Source: Kingella oralis
GTDB taxonomy: Bacteria > Pseudomonadota > Gammaproteobacteria > Burkholderiales > Neisseriaceae
Direction: 5' to 3'
NCBI RefSeq assembly: GCF_014054985.1
Contig: NZ_CP059569.1
Coordinates: 310,001 to 374,000, forward strand
Length of the DNA stretch: 64,000 bases
The notes under the pieces are model-generated. The model ran no database searches. It was given only the letters and a program-made list of their open reading frames with translations, and had not been told where the DNA came from. Position numbers and translations under genes: made by a program. This document shows positions 41,785 through 51,221 of this stretch, one piece after another. Numbering within the stretch: position 1 is the stretch's first letter; each line of letters begins with the position of its first letter.

Positions 41785-42239
41785 CTAATCGGGCAGTTCC
41801 AGCAGCAAGCCGTCACGGTAGCCGTTTTGTCCGATTTCGTTCAGGTAGCCCAGCGGGTTGATGATGATGCGGCAGCCGTCTTGTTCGCCGTCAAAGGCTT
41901 GGTGGGTGTGCCCTGCAAGCCAGTAGGCAAAGCCGTTCAGGTCTATATCGTTGATGAAATAGGGGTTGAGCGGCGAGTCGGCATACTGCGGGGCGATGCA
42001 GGCGGGATGCGGCGGGAAGTGGGTGAGCACAATGGTGCGCAGCTGGTGGCGGAAGCGTTCAATAAAACGCAGTTGTGCTTCGTAGCGGACGATGTAGTCG
42101 GCGGGTTCAATGCGCCGTTCGCGCGGCGGCAGGCAGCCTGAAAGGCTTGTGCGCCGCTGCGCCCGTTGCCGAAGTCGCCCGCGTGGACGATTAAATCGGC
42201 TTCAGGGTGCGGGGTGTCGGAGAGGAGGTGGAGTTTCAT
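41785..42239 (-). pseudogene. decayed metallophosphoesterase
   Basis: Pieces in two frames: an N-terminal fragment MKLHLLSD...PHPEADLIVHAGDFGNG, lacking the usual first DLH metal motif, and a C-terminal fragment ending FAYWLAGHTHQAFDGEQDGC and INPLGYLNE, with GHTH. The central part is missing, and a DUS sits near 42131-42144 at the point where the first frame loses its family sequence. An internal deletion plus frameshift is the simplest reading. Confidence 0.75.
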
Positions 42240-42343
42240 GGTTTGGGGGCATCTGCAATGCGGACGGATTTTCAGGCTACCTTTGCGCTGGGGGGTGCTT
42301 TGCTTTATAGTGTGCGTTTCTACACACCGCACAGGAGCATAAA

Positions 42344-42586
42344 ATGAGTTTTATTGGTATGATTATTATCGGTTTTTTTGTCGGTTTGGTGGCGCGTGCC
42401 ATTTTGCCAGGCAACAATAAAATGGGCTTTTGGCTGACTTCGGGGTTGGGGATACTCGGCTCGGTGGTGGCGGGTTTTCTGGGGCAGCAGCTGGGCTGGT
42501 ACACCATCGGCGAGCCTGCGGGCTTTGTGGCTTCGGTATTTGGTGCGGTGCTGATTATGGCGGTACTTGGCGGCGTGCGCCGTTAG
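42344..42586 (+). CDS. GlsB/YeaQ/YmgE-family membrane protein
   Basis: 80 residues with three hydrophobic segments: MSFIGMIIIGFFVGLVARAI, LTSGLGILGSVVAGFLGQQ and VASVFGAVLIMAVLGGVRR. PGNNKMGF in the first loop and the Gly-rich core place it in the transglycosylase-associated/GlsB family of stress-response membrane proteins. AGGAG precedes the ATG. A hairpin with one intact and one imperfect DUS arm follows (42603-42648). Confidence 0.9.
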   Translation: MSFIGMIIIGFFVGLVARAILPGNNKMGFWLTSGLGILGSVVAGFLGQQLGWYTIGEPAGFVASVFGAVLIMAVLGGVRR

Positions 42587-42907
42587 TCTGTTTTTATTTT
42601 TTAAGGCAGCCTGAAAATGCGGTTTGGCGTTTTTCAGGCTGCTTTTTTGCTGCTATTTTTAATCCACTCTGCCTGAAATCATTAAAACATCCCATTTTTA
42701 ATGATTTCTTGCAACTGCTTGGCAAAAGAATAAAACCGTTTCCGTTTTGCTGGTTTGATTGGGCATGATGTGTTTTCTTTTTTGCGTATCCGACAAAATA
42801 TTTCAGGCTGCCTTTGGGACAAGGAGAGGCAGCCTGAAAATGGGAAAACGCTGTTTTAGCAAACGTGGTGGGCAATGAGTTGCTCACCCTACGGCTAGCA
42901 ATGATTT
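42587..42907. other. intergenic region with DUS copies
   Basis: 320 bases between converging genes, with DUS hairpins (42603-42648, 42800-42840) and a DUS at 42902-42917 overlapping the waaC stop. No gene is supported. Confidence 0.65.
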
Positions 42908-43885
42908 TCAGGCTGCCTCTTTATTCTGCAAGCAGCGTTGCAAGGCGTTGAATACTTCGTCCACACTAGGCGGTTGCCCGATGCCGCCGAGATTAGCTGC
43001 CCACGGGCTTTCTTGCACGCCTGTTTTGGCGGGGTTGCTGTCGGTGTAGATGCCGATGGTGGGGCGGTTGGTGGCGTTGGCGAGGTGGAGCAAGCCTGTG
43101 TCCACGCCGATGACGGCTTGGGCGTGGGCGAGCAGGTGGGCGGCTTGCAGCAGGGTGAGCGGGGGGCAGACTTGGGCGAAGGGAAGCTGGGCGGCGATGG
43201 CTTGGGCACGGGCGCGTTCGGCTTCGTTGCCCCACGGCAGCAGCACGGGCAGGCTGTCGCCGGCGTGCAGTTGGGTGAGCAGGGCGTGCCAGTTTTCGCT
43301 TGCCCAGAGTTTGCTATCGCGGCTGGTGGCGTGCAGGGCGACGTGGTAGCAGGGAGGCAAATCTTTCAGGCTGCCTGCGGCTTCGGCGGGGATGGCGATG
43401 CCGAAATCGGGCGTGCCTTGGGGAGTGTAGCCGAAGGCTTGGGCGAACAGTTGGCGGTTGCGTTCTACGGCGGGTTGGTCTTTGGCAACGGGGTAGCGGT
43501 GTTGGTAGAACAGGGCGGCGAGGGGTTCGCGTGCGCTGTGTTTGTCTAGCCCGTGCACGGGGGCGGCGGCGAAGTTGGCGAATAGGGCAGATTTAATCAG
43601 CCCTTGGCTGTCTAACACGCGGTCGTAGTGGGCGGCTTTGAGCGTGCGTTGTAGGCTGCGGATTTGTTGGCGGGTGGCAGCCTGAAACAGGTGTTTGCGC
43701 CAATGTCGCCAGCGCATCTCGTGCACGCGGTGGATAAAGGGGTGCAGGCGGGCGATGTCGGCAAAGGCGGCTTCGCACAGCCAGTCTAGTTGCACGTCGG
43801 GGCGGTGGCGGGCGAGGTCGGTGATGGCGGGCAGGGTGTGGATAAGGTCGCCCATGCTGGATAGGCGCACGAGGAGGGTGTTCAT
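42908..43885 (-). CDS. waaC: lipopolysaccharide heptosyltransferase I
   Basis: GT9 glycosyltransferase that adds the first heptose to Kdo in LOS inner core. The 325 residues start MNTLLVRLSSMGDLIHTLPA and contain VLDSQGLIKSALFA, and the GT9 donor-binding region LLQAAHLLAHAQAVIGVDTGLLHLA and NRPTIGIYTDSNPAKTG. Start at ATG 43885; the frame to 43960 is DUS. It acts at the inner face of the inner membrane. Confidence 0.93.
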   Translation of the reverse strand: MNTLLVRLSSMGDLIHTLPAITDLARHRPDVQLDWLCEAAFADIARLHPFIHRVHEMRWRHWRKHLFQAATRQQIRSLQRTLKAAHYDRVLDSQGLIKSALFANFAAAPVHGLDKHSAREPLAALFYQHRYPVAKDQPAVERNRQLFAQAFGYTPQGTPDFGIAIPAEAAGSLKDLPPCYHVALHATSRDSKLWASENWHALLTQLHAGDSLPVLLPWGNEAERARAQAIAAQLPFAQVCPPLTLLQAAHLLAHAQAVIGVDTGLLHLANATNRPTIGIYTDSNPAKTGVQESPWAANLGGIGQPPSVDEVFNALQRCLQNKEAA

Positions 43886-43984
43886 GGGGGTTGGTCTCGC
43901 GGGCGAAAGGCAGCCTGAAAGTGGGGTAGGGCGTTTTAGCTTCGCTGAAACTCGCTTCACTCGTTTTCAGGCTGCCTCTGGGGG

Positions 43985-44752
43985 CTAATAAAGCGGGGTG
44001 TTTTCTTGCTGCGCAATGGTGTGCAACAACGCTTGGGCGCATTCTTGTGCGTAAGCCTGCGCGGCGGTTTGCACGGCTTGATAATGGTTGGCTTGCCATT
44101 CACTCAGCGGCTTCACTGCGCTGCGCTGTTCGCATTGGTAGGTAAAGGCGCGGGGATGGGCTACGTTGTCTTCGCTTTCGTAATATTTGCTGAAACGGAT
44201 TTTTTGCACCAAGCGATACAGCCCTTTGTCGCCTTGGTTGTTGTATTTTTCGTAAACCAAATACACGCGCTTCCAATCAATCATAAAGTCGTATTGTTCG
44301 GTGGCGGCGGGCAGCGTGCGGTAGGTTTTGAATAAATCGTCTTTGATTAAATTGTGCAGCGTTTGGCTGGCTTGGATGGGGATTTGCGTGGGCGTGCCCA
44401 CCAGCTCTTCCTTGTCCGAGCTTTGATACGAGCCGCCTGAGGTGAGCGTGGCGAGCAGTTTCAGCGTTTTTAGGGCAACGATTTTGCTGCTGTCGGAGGG
44501 GCGGATAAGATAGAGTTGGTTGCCGTTGTAGGGGTTGGCATTGGGGGTTTCTTTGTCGGCATACGTTACCACGCGCATGGAGCCGCCGCCTGCGGTGGGC
44601 GCGGTGTTTTCGTGGAGCAGCGTTTTATAGGTTTGCGCGCGCGTGCCTGCTTGAATTTGCGCTTTGCTGCGCGGTGTGTTGGGGATATGGCTGGTGCAGG
44701 CGGTAAGCAATAGCAAGGCGGCGCAAGCGGTGGTGGTTTTGAAATAAGACAT
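43985..44752 (-). CDS. lipoprotein of unknown function
   Basis: 255 residues. The signal MSYFKTTTACAALLLLTACT carries a lipobox LTAC, so the mature protein should be lipidated at Cys19 and anchored to a membrane. The mature part is soluble and has no motif I recognise (contains DFMIDWKRVYLVYEKYN and FTYQCEQRSAVKPLSEW). The ATG at 44752 is preferred to the open frame to 45373, which is antisense/out of frame to lgt. It follows lgt by 38 bases and may be co-transcribed. Confidence 0.8.
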   Translation of the reverse strand: MSYFKTTTACAALLLLTACTSHIPNTPRSKAQIQAGTRAQTYKTLLHENTAPTAGGGSMRVVTYADKETPNANPYNGNQLYLIRPSDSSKIVALKTLKLLATLTSGGSYQSSDKEELVGTPTQIPIQASQTLHNLIKDDLFKTYRTLPAATEQYDFMIDWKRVYLVYEKYNNQGDKGLYRLVQKIRFSKYYESEDNVAHPRAFTYQCEQRSAVKPLSEWQANHYQAVQTAAQAYAQECAQALLHTIAQQENTPLY

Positions 44753-44790
44753 GGAATGTTCTTCTGAATAAGGGTGGATAAAAAGGCGGG

Positions 44791-45645
44791 TTAAGCCGTG
44801 CGATTGCGTTTGCCAAAATACACAAAACCAATAATGCCCAGCATCAGCATCGGCAGGCTCAGCCATTGCCCCATAGACATCCCGCCTGTGAGCAAGCCAA
44901 GCTGGGCATCGGGCTGGCGCGCGTATTCGGCGATAAAGCGGAACAAGCCGTAGCCGCCCAAAAACACCATTGCCACTTGCCCTTCGGGGCGTTTTTTCTT
45001 GGAAAACAGCCACACAATGGCAAACAGCGCGATGCCTTCCAGCGCAAATTGGTAAAGCTGCGAGGGGTGGCGCGGCAGGCTGCCGTATTGCAGCAGCCAT
45101 TCGGCGTATTGTGGGTTTTGCGCGGCAAGGGCGCGGTCGGCTTCGGCGGCTTGCGGAAAGCCCATCGCCCAGAAGTTGCCAGGGCTGGTTACGCGCCCCA
45201 AAAGCTCGCCGTTGATAAAGTTGCCAATGCGCCCCGATGCCAAGCCTGTCGGCACCAGCGGGGCAACAAAATCCATCACTTGCCAAAAGCGCAAGCCGCG
45301 CCGCTTGGCAAACAGCCACATGGCAAAGAGCACGCCCAAAAAGCCGCCGTGAAACGACATGCCGCCTTCCCACACTTTGAGCATATTGAGCGGATGGGCA
45401 AGGTATTCGCCGAGGTTGTAAAACAGGATGTAGCCGATGCGCCCGCCCAAAATCACACCGAGCACGCCGTAAGTGAGCAGGTCGTCCAGCATTTCTTTGG
45501 TGAACACGGTGTTGCCTTGTTTGATGCGCCGCCGCCCCAGCCAGATAAACAGGGCGAAGGCGACGATGTAGCTGAGGGCATACCAGCGGATGGCGAGCGG
45601 GCCCAGTTGCAGGGCGACGGGGTTGAATTGGGGATGGATAAGCAT
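44791..45645 (-). CDS. lgt: prolipoprotein diacylglyceryl transferase
   Basis: Inner-membrane enzyme that moves diacylglycerol from phosphatidylglycerol to the lipobox cysteine of prolipoproteins. The 284 residues have seven or so membrane segments and the invariant [11 protein letters not shown], plus [16 protein letters not shown] (Lgt signature) and [13 protein letters not shown]. The ATG at 45645 begins the conserved [12 protein letters not shown]. The adjacent lipoprotein gene would be one of its substrates. Confidence 0.96.
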   Translation of the reverse strand: MLIHPQFNPVALQLGPLAIRWYALSYIVAFALFIWLGRRRIKQGNTVFTKEMLDDLLTYGVLGVILGGRIGYILFYNLGEYLAHPLNMLKVWEGGMSFHGGFLGVLFAMWLFAKRRGLRFWQVMDFVAPLVPTGLASGRIGNFINGELLGRVTSPGNFWAMGFPQAAEADRALAAQNPQYAEWLLQYGSLPRHPSQLYQFALEGIALFAIVWLFSKKKRPEGQVAMVFLGGYGLFRFIAEYARQPDAQLGLLTGGMSMGQWLSLPMLMLGIIGFVYFGKRNRTA

Positions 45646-46283
45646 GGGGTGTCCTTGTGGTGCGGTGGTTTCAGGCGGAAATTTTTGCCAAACCGCTGAT
45701 GCAGCCTGAAATCTGAATATGGAGCGGCGGCGGAGGCTCGTTACCCAATGGCAGTTCAATAGGATTTTATGGGTTGGAACGATGCCGCCGCGCCATGGGT
45801 GGTACTGCGGTTTGCAAAGGTTTCAGGCTGCCTTGGGTGTGGTTGATGAGGCAGCCTGAAAAGCGTGACGGGGGCGATTATCGCATAGTTTTGGGGCGGG
45901 GCTGGCGCGCGGTGGTTTGTGGCAGCCTGAAAACCCAATTTAGCGAAGCCAATATACTGTTCATTGTGCTTCGGCTAACATTTGTGATGCATTTGCCTTT
46001 GCACCTTATCGCGGCGCGGGCGACTTACTTTCTTTGCTTCGCCAAAGAAAGTAAGCAAAGAAAGGCGACCCCGACGTGCAGGTTCGCTGCGCATCCTTTT
46101 TTCGGCGCGTGCGAACTAGCCGCACTTCGTGCGTCGTCGAACAAGCGCACGCTTGTTCCCGAAAAAAGGATGCTCCGTTCGGCTGGACGTAGGGGAGGGG
46201 CAGCAGCATCAAACAGTTGTGAAGCGTTAGGCAGCCTGAAAATAGGAGGATGGTTTCAGGCTGCCTTCGGCATAGAAAACAAA
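45646..46283. other. long intergenic region with repeats
   Basis: 638 bases with no supported gene. It contains an ATGGAGCGGCG palindrome (45719-45795), DUS copies (about 45700, 45826, 45849, 45921, 46229-46265) and a large hairpin-rich repeat (45962-46231). glnE ends at its right edge. Confidence 0.65.
45962..46231. repeat. hairpin-rich CTTACTTTCTTTG repeat, full copy
   Basis: Contains CTTACTTTCTTTG / CAAAGAAAGTAAG (13-bp perfect stem, 46024-46055) and CCTTTTTTCGG / CCGAAAAAAGG (46095-46105 with 46159-46169) around a second set of short palindromes. A shortened relative lies at 31333-31475. Confidence 0.75.
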
Positions 46284-48983
46284 TTAAACCGCTTCCCCGA
46301 ACACCGCCGCCCACAGCGTTTTCACCGCCTGATAATCGGCGAGCAGGATTTCGTTTACGGCGGCGCGGGCGAGGTCGCGCAGTTTTTTGTTGTGTTGGAT
46401 TTGGCGGTAGCGGCGGTAGGCGTTTTGGGCGGCGCGGGCTTGCTCGGCGGGGATAAAGCCGCGCTGCGCTGCCATGCCCAGCAGGGCGATGTTGCCGTAG
46501 TTTTCCAGCAGCTCGGGGGCTTCATGGCTGTGGACCAGCACGAGGTATTGCACGATAAATTCTACGTCCACCACGCCGCCGCGCGCGTATTTGACGTTTT
46601 CATCATCGGCGGGGTGGGTGGCGGTGATTTTGTGGCGCATGGCGAGGATGTCGCTTTTCAGGCTGCCTATGTTGCGCGGTTGGGCGATGATTTGGCGGCG
46701 CAGTTGTTCAAATTGTGCGCCGAGCTCTTCGCTGCCGCAGATGTAGCGGGCGCGGGTGAGCGATTGGTGTTCCCATGTCCATGCGTTTTGCTGCTGGTAT
46801 TGGGTGTAGGCGGCGAGGCTGTGGACCAGGAAGCCGCTGTCGCCGTTGGGGCGCAGGCGCAGGTCCAGTTCGTAAAGGCTGCCTGCGCCTGTGCTGCTGG
46901 ATAACCATGTGGTCAGGCGGCGGGCGAGTTTGGTGTAGAGGCTGGCGGCTTCGGGGTGGGGGTCGTCATACAGATACACGAGGTCTAAATCGGAGGTGTA
47001 GCCGAGTTCTTTGCCGCCGAGCTTGCCGTAGCCGATGATGATGAATTGCGGGTCGGGGCGGTGGATTTTGGGGATGCTGTGCCATGCGTGGTGCAGGGTT
47101 TGGCGCAAGACGATGTCGGCAAGGCGCGAGAGTTCGTCGCTCAGGGCTTCGACTGTCCACTGCCCGGCGAGGTCTTGCACCAACAGGCGGAAGGTTTGCG
47201 CGTGTTGGAAGCGGCGCAGGGTGTCCATTTTGCTTTCGGTGTCGTCTTGGGCGTTTAAGCTGCCTGAAAGTTCGTTTTCTAACGCTGCCCAGTCTAAGGG
47301 CTGCATCAGTTGGGCAGATAGGAGTTCGTCTAACAAAATGGGGTGTTGGCGCAGGTATTCGGCTGCCCACGCGCTTTGCGACATCAGCTCGGCGACTTGG
47401 TTGAGCGCGGCGGGGTATTGCTGCAAAAAGGCGAGGTAGGCGGAGCGGCGGCTGACGGTGTCGAGAAAGTCCAGCAGGCGCAGCAGCGTGGCATCGGGGT
47501 TGGGGCGGCGGGCGGCGGCTTCTATCATGCGGGGGACGATGGCATCAAAGCGCGGCTGGGCTTGGGCGGAGAGTTGGCGGTATTTGCTGCCTTGGCGAAT
47601 GTGGGCGAGGCGTTCGGCGATGCGGGCGCTGTCGGTGTAGCCCAGCGCGGCTAGCTCGTTTTGGCTGCGCCGAAATTCGCCACGCCCGTTTTCAGGCTGC
47701 CGATTGGGGGCGGCGTTGTCCCACAGCTCGGCAAGCGGGTGTTGCGCTTCGCTGTCGGGCTGCTCGGGCGGGTTGAGGATTTGGTTGAACTGTTGGTTTA
47801 CAAAATCGCGTTGGGTTTTCAGGCTGCCTAAAAAGGCGGTGTAGTCGGCAAAGCCCATGCTGATGGCGAGTTGGGTTTGCTGTTCGGGATTGTCGGGCAG
47901 GGTTTGGGTTTGCTGGTCGTCCCAGTATTGCAGGCGGTGTTCCGTGTCGCGCAGGAAGCGGTAGGCGGCGAGCAGTCGGGCGACGGTGTCTTCGGGCAGG
48001 ATGCCCAGCTCGCCCAGTTTCGCCAGCGTCTCTTGCGTGCCTTTCAATTGCAGGCCGGGGTTTTGCCCGCCGCGTATCATTTGGAAAATTTGGGCGATAA
48101 ATTCGATTTCGCGGATGCCGCCCGCGCCGAGCTTGATGTTGTGTTCCATGCCGCGCTTTTGCACTTCTTGCTTGATTTGGCGGTGTAGCTCGCGCATGGC
48201 GTGGTAGGCGTTGTAGTCCAAATATTTGCGGAACACGAAGGGGCGCACCAGCGCGGCGATGTCGTTGGCATGGGGCGTTACGATGCGAGCTTTGCACCAT
48301 GCGTAGCGTTCCCATTCGCGCCCTTGGGTGATGAGGTATTGTTCCAGCGCGGTTTCGCTGGCCACCAGCGCGCCGCTGTCGCCGTCGGGGCGCAGGCGCA
48401 TATCCACGCGGAACACTTGCCCGTCGGCGGTGATGTCGCCCAACAGGGCGATGAGTTTCTGCCCCACTTTGGTGAAGAATTCTTGGTTGCTGCGCTCGCG
48501 TTTGCCGTCGGTGTCGCCGCTTTCGGGGTAGATGAAGATGAGGTCTATGTCGGAGGAGACGTTGAGCTCGTAGCCGCCTGCTTTGCCCATGGCGATGACG
48601 GTCAAATGCTGCGCCGCGCCGCTGTGCCGCCCGATTGGTGTGCCGTAGAGGGCTTGATAGTGGGCGTGGGCGTAATCCAGCGCGGTGTTGATAGCGAAGT
48701 CGGCGAATTGGGTGATGGTGCGGGTTACTTCGGCGAGGGGGGATTGGCGGTTGATGTCGCGCGCGATGATGTGGGCGAGCACATGGCGGCGCAGGATGCG
48801 AAGCTGACGGGCGATTTCGGCTTCGTTGCCATCGGCTTGCAGCTGTTGCCAGTGGGCAAATTGGGCGTAATCGTTGGGCGTGAGCGGGCGCGGCAGCCAT
48901 TGGGTTAGGATGTCTAGGTTGAGGGTTTGGTTGGCGAGTTGGCGTTGCAGCCAAGGGGAAAAGGGGGCGGCGGTGTTGAGCAT
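46284..48983 (-). CDS. glnE: bifunctional glutamine-synthetase adenylyltransferase/deadenylase
   Basis: 899 residues with two nucleotidyltransferase halves. The N-terminal half has MGKAGGYELNVSSDIDLIFI, the C-terminal half GYGKLGGKELGYTSDLDLVY, each with the Gx(L/A)GG...DxD pattern, and between them a regulatory region. The protein modifies glutamine synthetase in response to PII. In-frame DUS peptides (FLGSLKTQ near 47819, RQPENG near 47691) fall in the less conserved middle. Normal length. Confidence 0.96.
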   Translation of the reverse strand: MLNTAAPFSPWLQRQLANQTLNLDILTQWLPRPLTPNDYAQFAHWQQLQADGNEAEIARQLRILRRHVLAHIIARDINRQSPLAEVTRTITQFADFAINTALDYAHAHYQALYGTPIGRHSGAAQHLTVIAMGKAGGYELNVSSDIDLIFIYPESGDTDGKRERSNQEFFTKVGQKLIALLGDITADGQVFRVDMRLRPDGDSGALVASETALEQYLITQGREWERYAWCKARIVTPHANDIAALVRPFVFRKYLDYNAYHAMRELHRQIKQEVQKRGMEHNIKLGAGGIREIEFIAQIFQMIRGGQNPGLQLKGTQETLAKLGELGILPEDTVARLLAAYRFLRDTEHRLQYWDDQQTQTLPDNPEQQTQLAISMGFADYTAFLGSLKTQRDFVNQQFNQILNPPEQPDSEAQHPLAELWDNAAPNRQPENGRGEFRRSQNELAALGYTDSARIAERLAHIRQGSKYRQLSAQAQPRFDAIVPRMIEAAARRPNPDATLLRLLDFLDTVSRRSAYLAFLQQYPAALNQVAELMSQSAWAAEYLRQHPILLDELLSAQLMQPLDWAALENELSGSLNAQDDTESKMDTLRRFQHAQTFRLLVQDLAGQWTVEALSDELSRLADIVLRQTLHHAWHSIPKIHRPDPQFIIIGYGKLGGKELGYTSDLDLVYLYDDPHPEAASLYTKLARRLTTWLSSSTGAGSLYELDLRLRPNGDSGFLVHSLAAYTQYQQQNAWTWEHQSLTRARYICGSEELGAQFEQLRRQIIAQPRNIGSLKSDILAMRHKITATHPADDENVKYARGGVVDVEFIVQYLVLVHSHEAPELLENYGNIALLGMAAQRGFIPAEQARAAQNAYRRYRQIQHNKKLRDLARAAVNEILLADYQAVKTLWAAVFGEAV

Positions 48984-49431
48984 GGCGGGGTGGTGGGGAG
49001 TGATGGGGTGCGGGGATTTTAGCAGTTTCGGGGCGGGGTGAGGCAGCCTGAAATGGCGTGCAGTGAAGCGAAAGGGCGCAGCGGCGGTTCGCCATTGGAT
49101 AATCGCCGGTACGCCATTGTGGTGTTTCAGGCTGCTTTATTGTTTGGATGAGGCAGCCTGAAACAACAAAACCGCTCGGTGTTTTACCAAACGGTTCTTT
49201 GCCGGATAGATTGGTTTTCAGGCTGCCTTATCGTGTGAACAAAGGCAGCCTGAAAACCCGCAATGGGGCGTTGGCGGCTCGCCGGTATCTCGGCAACCCA
49301 TACCATTCAGTTCAACCCCCGCTTGGCGGCGAGCCGTTGCCACTCCATTTTCAGGCTGCCCACCCATCCTAAGGCAGCCTGAAAACGTTAAAATGCAGCC
49401 TGAAAACCATTATTCCACCCCAACGCCAACC
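48984..49431. other. intergenic region with repeat copy 4 and DUS pairs
   Basis: 448 bases, divergent between glnE and aat. It includes an ATGGGGCG palindromic repeat (49263-49348) and DUS pairs (about 49041, 49125-49163, 49215-49255 and 49350-49386). No gene is seen. Confidence 0.65.
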
Positions 49432-50166
49432 ATGCCCAACCCCATCCCCTTTATTTCCGCCGCCCGCCCCGTTTTCCCCGAATATTCCCCCGCGCACGAC
49501 AAGCACGACGGTTTGGTTTGCGTCAGCGACGCGCTCACGCCTGAAATGCTGCTGGCGGCGTACCGCAAGGGCGTTTTCCCGTGGTTCAGCGAGCACGGCT
49601 TGTTTTACTGGTTTGCGCAGCATCCCCGCGCCGTGCTGTTGCCCGAGCGGCTGCACATCGGGCGTTCGCTCGCCAAAACCCTGCGCCGCAAAAGCTACCG
49701 CGTCAGCGTGAACGCCTGTTTTGCCGAAGTGATTGCCGCCTGCGCGCAAATCCCCCGCGCCGAGCAGGGCGGCACTTGGATTACGCCCGATTTTCAGGCT
49801 GCCTACACCGCGCTGCACCGCTTGGGACACGCGCACAGCTTTGAATGCTGGCTGCCCGACGCGGCGGGGCGGTGGCATCTGGCGGGCGGGCTGTACGGCG
49901 TGCAAATCGGCAGCGTGTTTTACGGCGAATCCATGTTTGCCCGCCGCGCCGATGCGTCCAAAATCGCCTTTGCCTGCGCCGTGCCGTTTCTGGCGCGCTG
50001 CGGCATCCGCCTGATTGACTGCCAGCAGGACACGGCGCATTTGGCGCGTTTCGGCTCGCAGTTGATGCCGTTTGAGGCGTTTCGGGCGCAGTTGGGCGAG
50101 TGGAACGAGGTGGCGTTGGCGCGGGAGATTGGGCGCGGGGTGGCGGCGGAGAATGAGGCAGCCTGA
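49432..50166 (+). CDS. aat: leucyl/phenylalanyl-tRNA-protein transferase
   Basis: Adds Leu or Phe from tRNA to proteins with N-terminal Lys/Arg, creating an N-degron for ClpS. The 244 residues contain [53 protein letters not shown] and [16 protein letters not shown]. The FQAA in the signature comes from an in-frame DUS. Start at ATG 49432. Confidence 0.95.
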   Translation: MPNPIPFISAARPVFPEYSPAHDKHDGLVCVSDALTPEMLLAAYRKGVFPWFSEHGLFYWFAQHPRAVLLPERLHIGRSLAKTLRRKSYRVSVNACFAEVIAACAQIPRAEQGGTWITPDFQAAYTALHRLGHAHSFECWLPDAAGRWHLAGGLYGVQIGSVFYGESMFARRADASKIAFACAVPFLARCGIRLIDCQQDTAHLARFGSQLMPFEAFRAQLGEWNEVALAREIGRGVAAENEAA

Positions 50167-50197
50167 AATAGCTTGCTGCATGGTTGGCGATAACGGA

Positions 50198-50235
50198 TTT
50201 CAGGCTGCCCTACGCGAGATAAGGCAGCCTGAAAA
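50198..50235. terminator. DUS-pair hairpin between aat and suhB
   Basis: TTTCAGGCTGCC and GGCAGCCTGAAA form a hairpin between converging genes. Confidence 0.55.
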
Positions 50236-50265
50236 CATGTTTGCACGATGGCGGCGGATAAGGCG

Positions 50266-51063
50266 TTAAACGTGCGCGCCAATAATCCGCAGCATCTGCG
50301 CCAGCACTTTGGGGTTCGCCGCCACAATGTCGCCCGTTTCCAGCCAAGTCTGCTCGCCGTGCATATCGGTAACGATGCCGCCCGCTTCTTGCACAATCAA
50401 CGCGCCTGCGGCAATGTCCCACGGTTTTAAGTTGAACTCAAAAAAGCCGTCCACGCGCCCAGCGGCGAGGGCGCATAAATCCAGCGATGCTGCGCCTTCG
50501 CGGCGTGCACCTGCGGTTTTTTCAATAAAGGCTTTTAAAATAGCAAGATATGTATCCAGCATGGATTGCTCTACCACGGGGAAGCCTGTACCAATCAAGC
50601 ATTGACTTAGCTCCACGCGGCTGGATACGCGGATACGGCGGTCGTTGAGCAATGCGCCTTGTCCGCGCGATGCGGTGTACAGGTCGTTGCGGGCGGGCGC
50701 GTAAACCAGCGCTTCTTTTAACACGCCTTTTTCCAGCAGCGCGATGCTGATGGCGTATTGCGGATGCCCGTGCAGATAGTTGGTGGTGCCATCCAGCGGG
50801 TCAATAATCCATTCAAATTCGGCGCGCTCGTTGCCCAATACGCCCGCTTCTTCCGACAAAATGCGGTGGTGCGGATAGGCTTCCTGCAAGGTTTCGATGA
50901 TGATGGCTTCGGATTGGCGGTCCACTTCGGAAACGAAATCGTTAAACGCTTTGTTGTCGACGCGGATGCTGGAAAGATTGTTGCTGGCGCGCAGCATCAT
51001 GTCGCCTGCCTTGCGGGCGGCTTTGAATGCAACGTTGAGCGCGGGGTTGAGTTGTTGGGCCAT
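50266..51063 (-). CDS. suhB: inositol-monophosphatase family protein SuhB
   Basis: 265-residue Mg-dependent phosphatase; SuhB also takes part in rRNA antitermination. WIIDPLDGTTNYLHGHPQYA is the catalytic motif, ILSEEAGVLG provides the first metal Glu, and KPWDIAAGALIVQEAGG the later Asp. It is the only gene of its unit; DUS pair upstream (51084-51116). Confidence 0.93.
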   Translation of the reverse strand: MAQQLNPALNVAFKAARKAGDMMLRASNNLSSIRVDNKAFNDFVSEVDRQSEAIIIETLQEAYPHHRILSEEAGVLGNERAEFEWIIDPLDGTTNYLHGHPQYAISIALLEKGVLKEALVYAPARNDLYTASRGQGALLNDRRIRVSSRVELSQCLIGTGFPVVEQSMLDTYLAILKAFIEKTAGARREGAASLDLCALAAGRVDGFFEFNLKPWDIAAGALIVQEAGGIVTDMHGEQTWLETGDIVAANPKVLAQMLRIIGAHV

Positions 51064-51221
51064 GGGGTTTCCTATTGAGATGATGAGGCAGCCTGAAAAC
51101 GGTTTCAGGCTGCCGCATTTAGTGAAATCAGTTAAAGAGCGAAGCGCGGATTATACGGATTTTGCCGCTTTACGGCTATCGCCGCGCAGGCGTACCATTG
51201 CGCTTTTTTGGCGATTTGGCT

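Noticed and set aside
43985..45373. Longer start for the lipoprotein gene (462 codons)
   Set aside because: The extra N-terminal part is out of frame with lgt and has no relation to a known domain. The internal ATG at 44752 starts a good lipoprotein signal.
47692..49095. 467-codon open frame overlapping glnE
   Set aside because: It is a shifted frame of glnE with Arg/Pro/His-rich low-complexity translation, typical of a GC-rich shadow.
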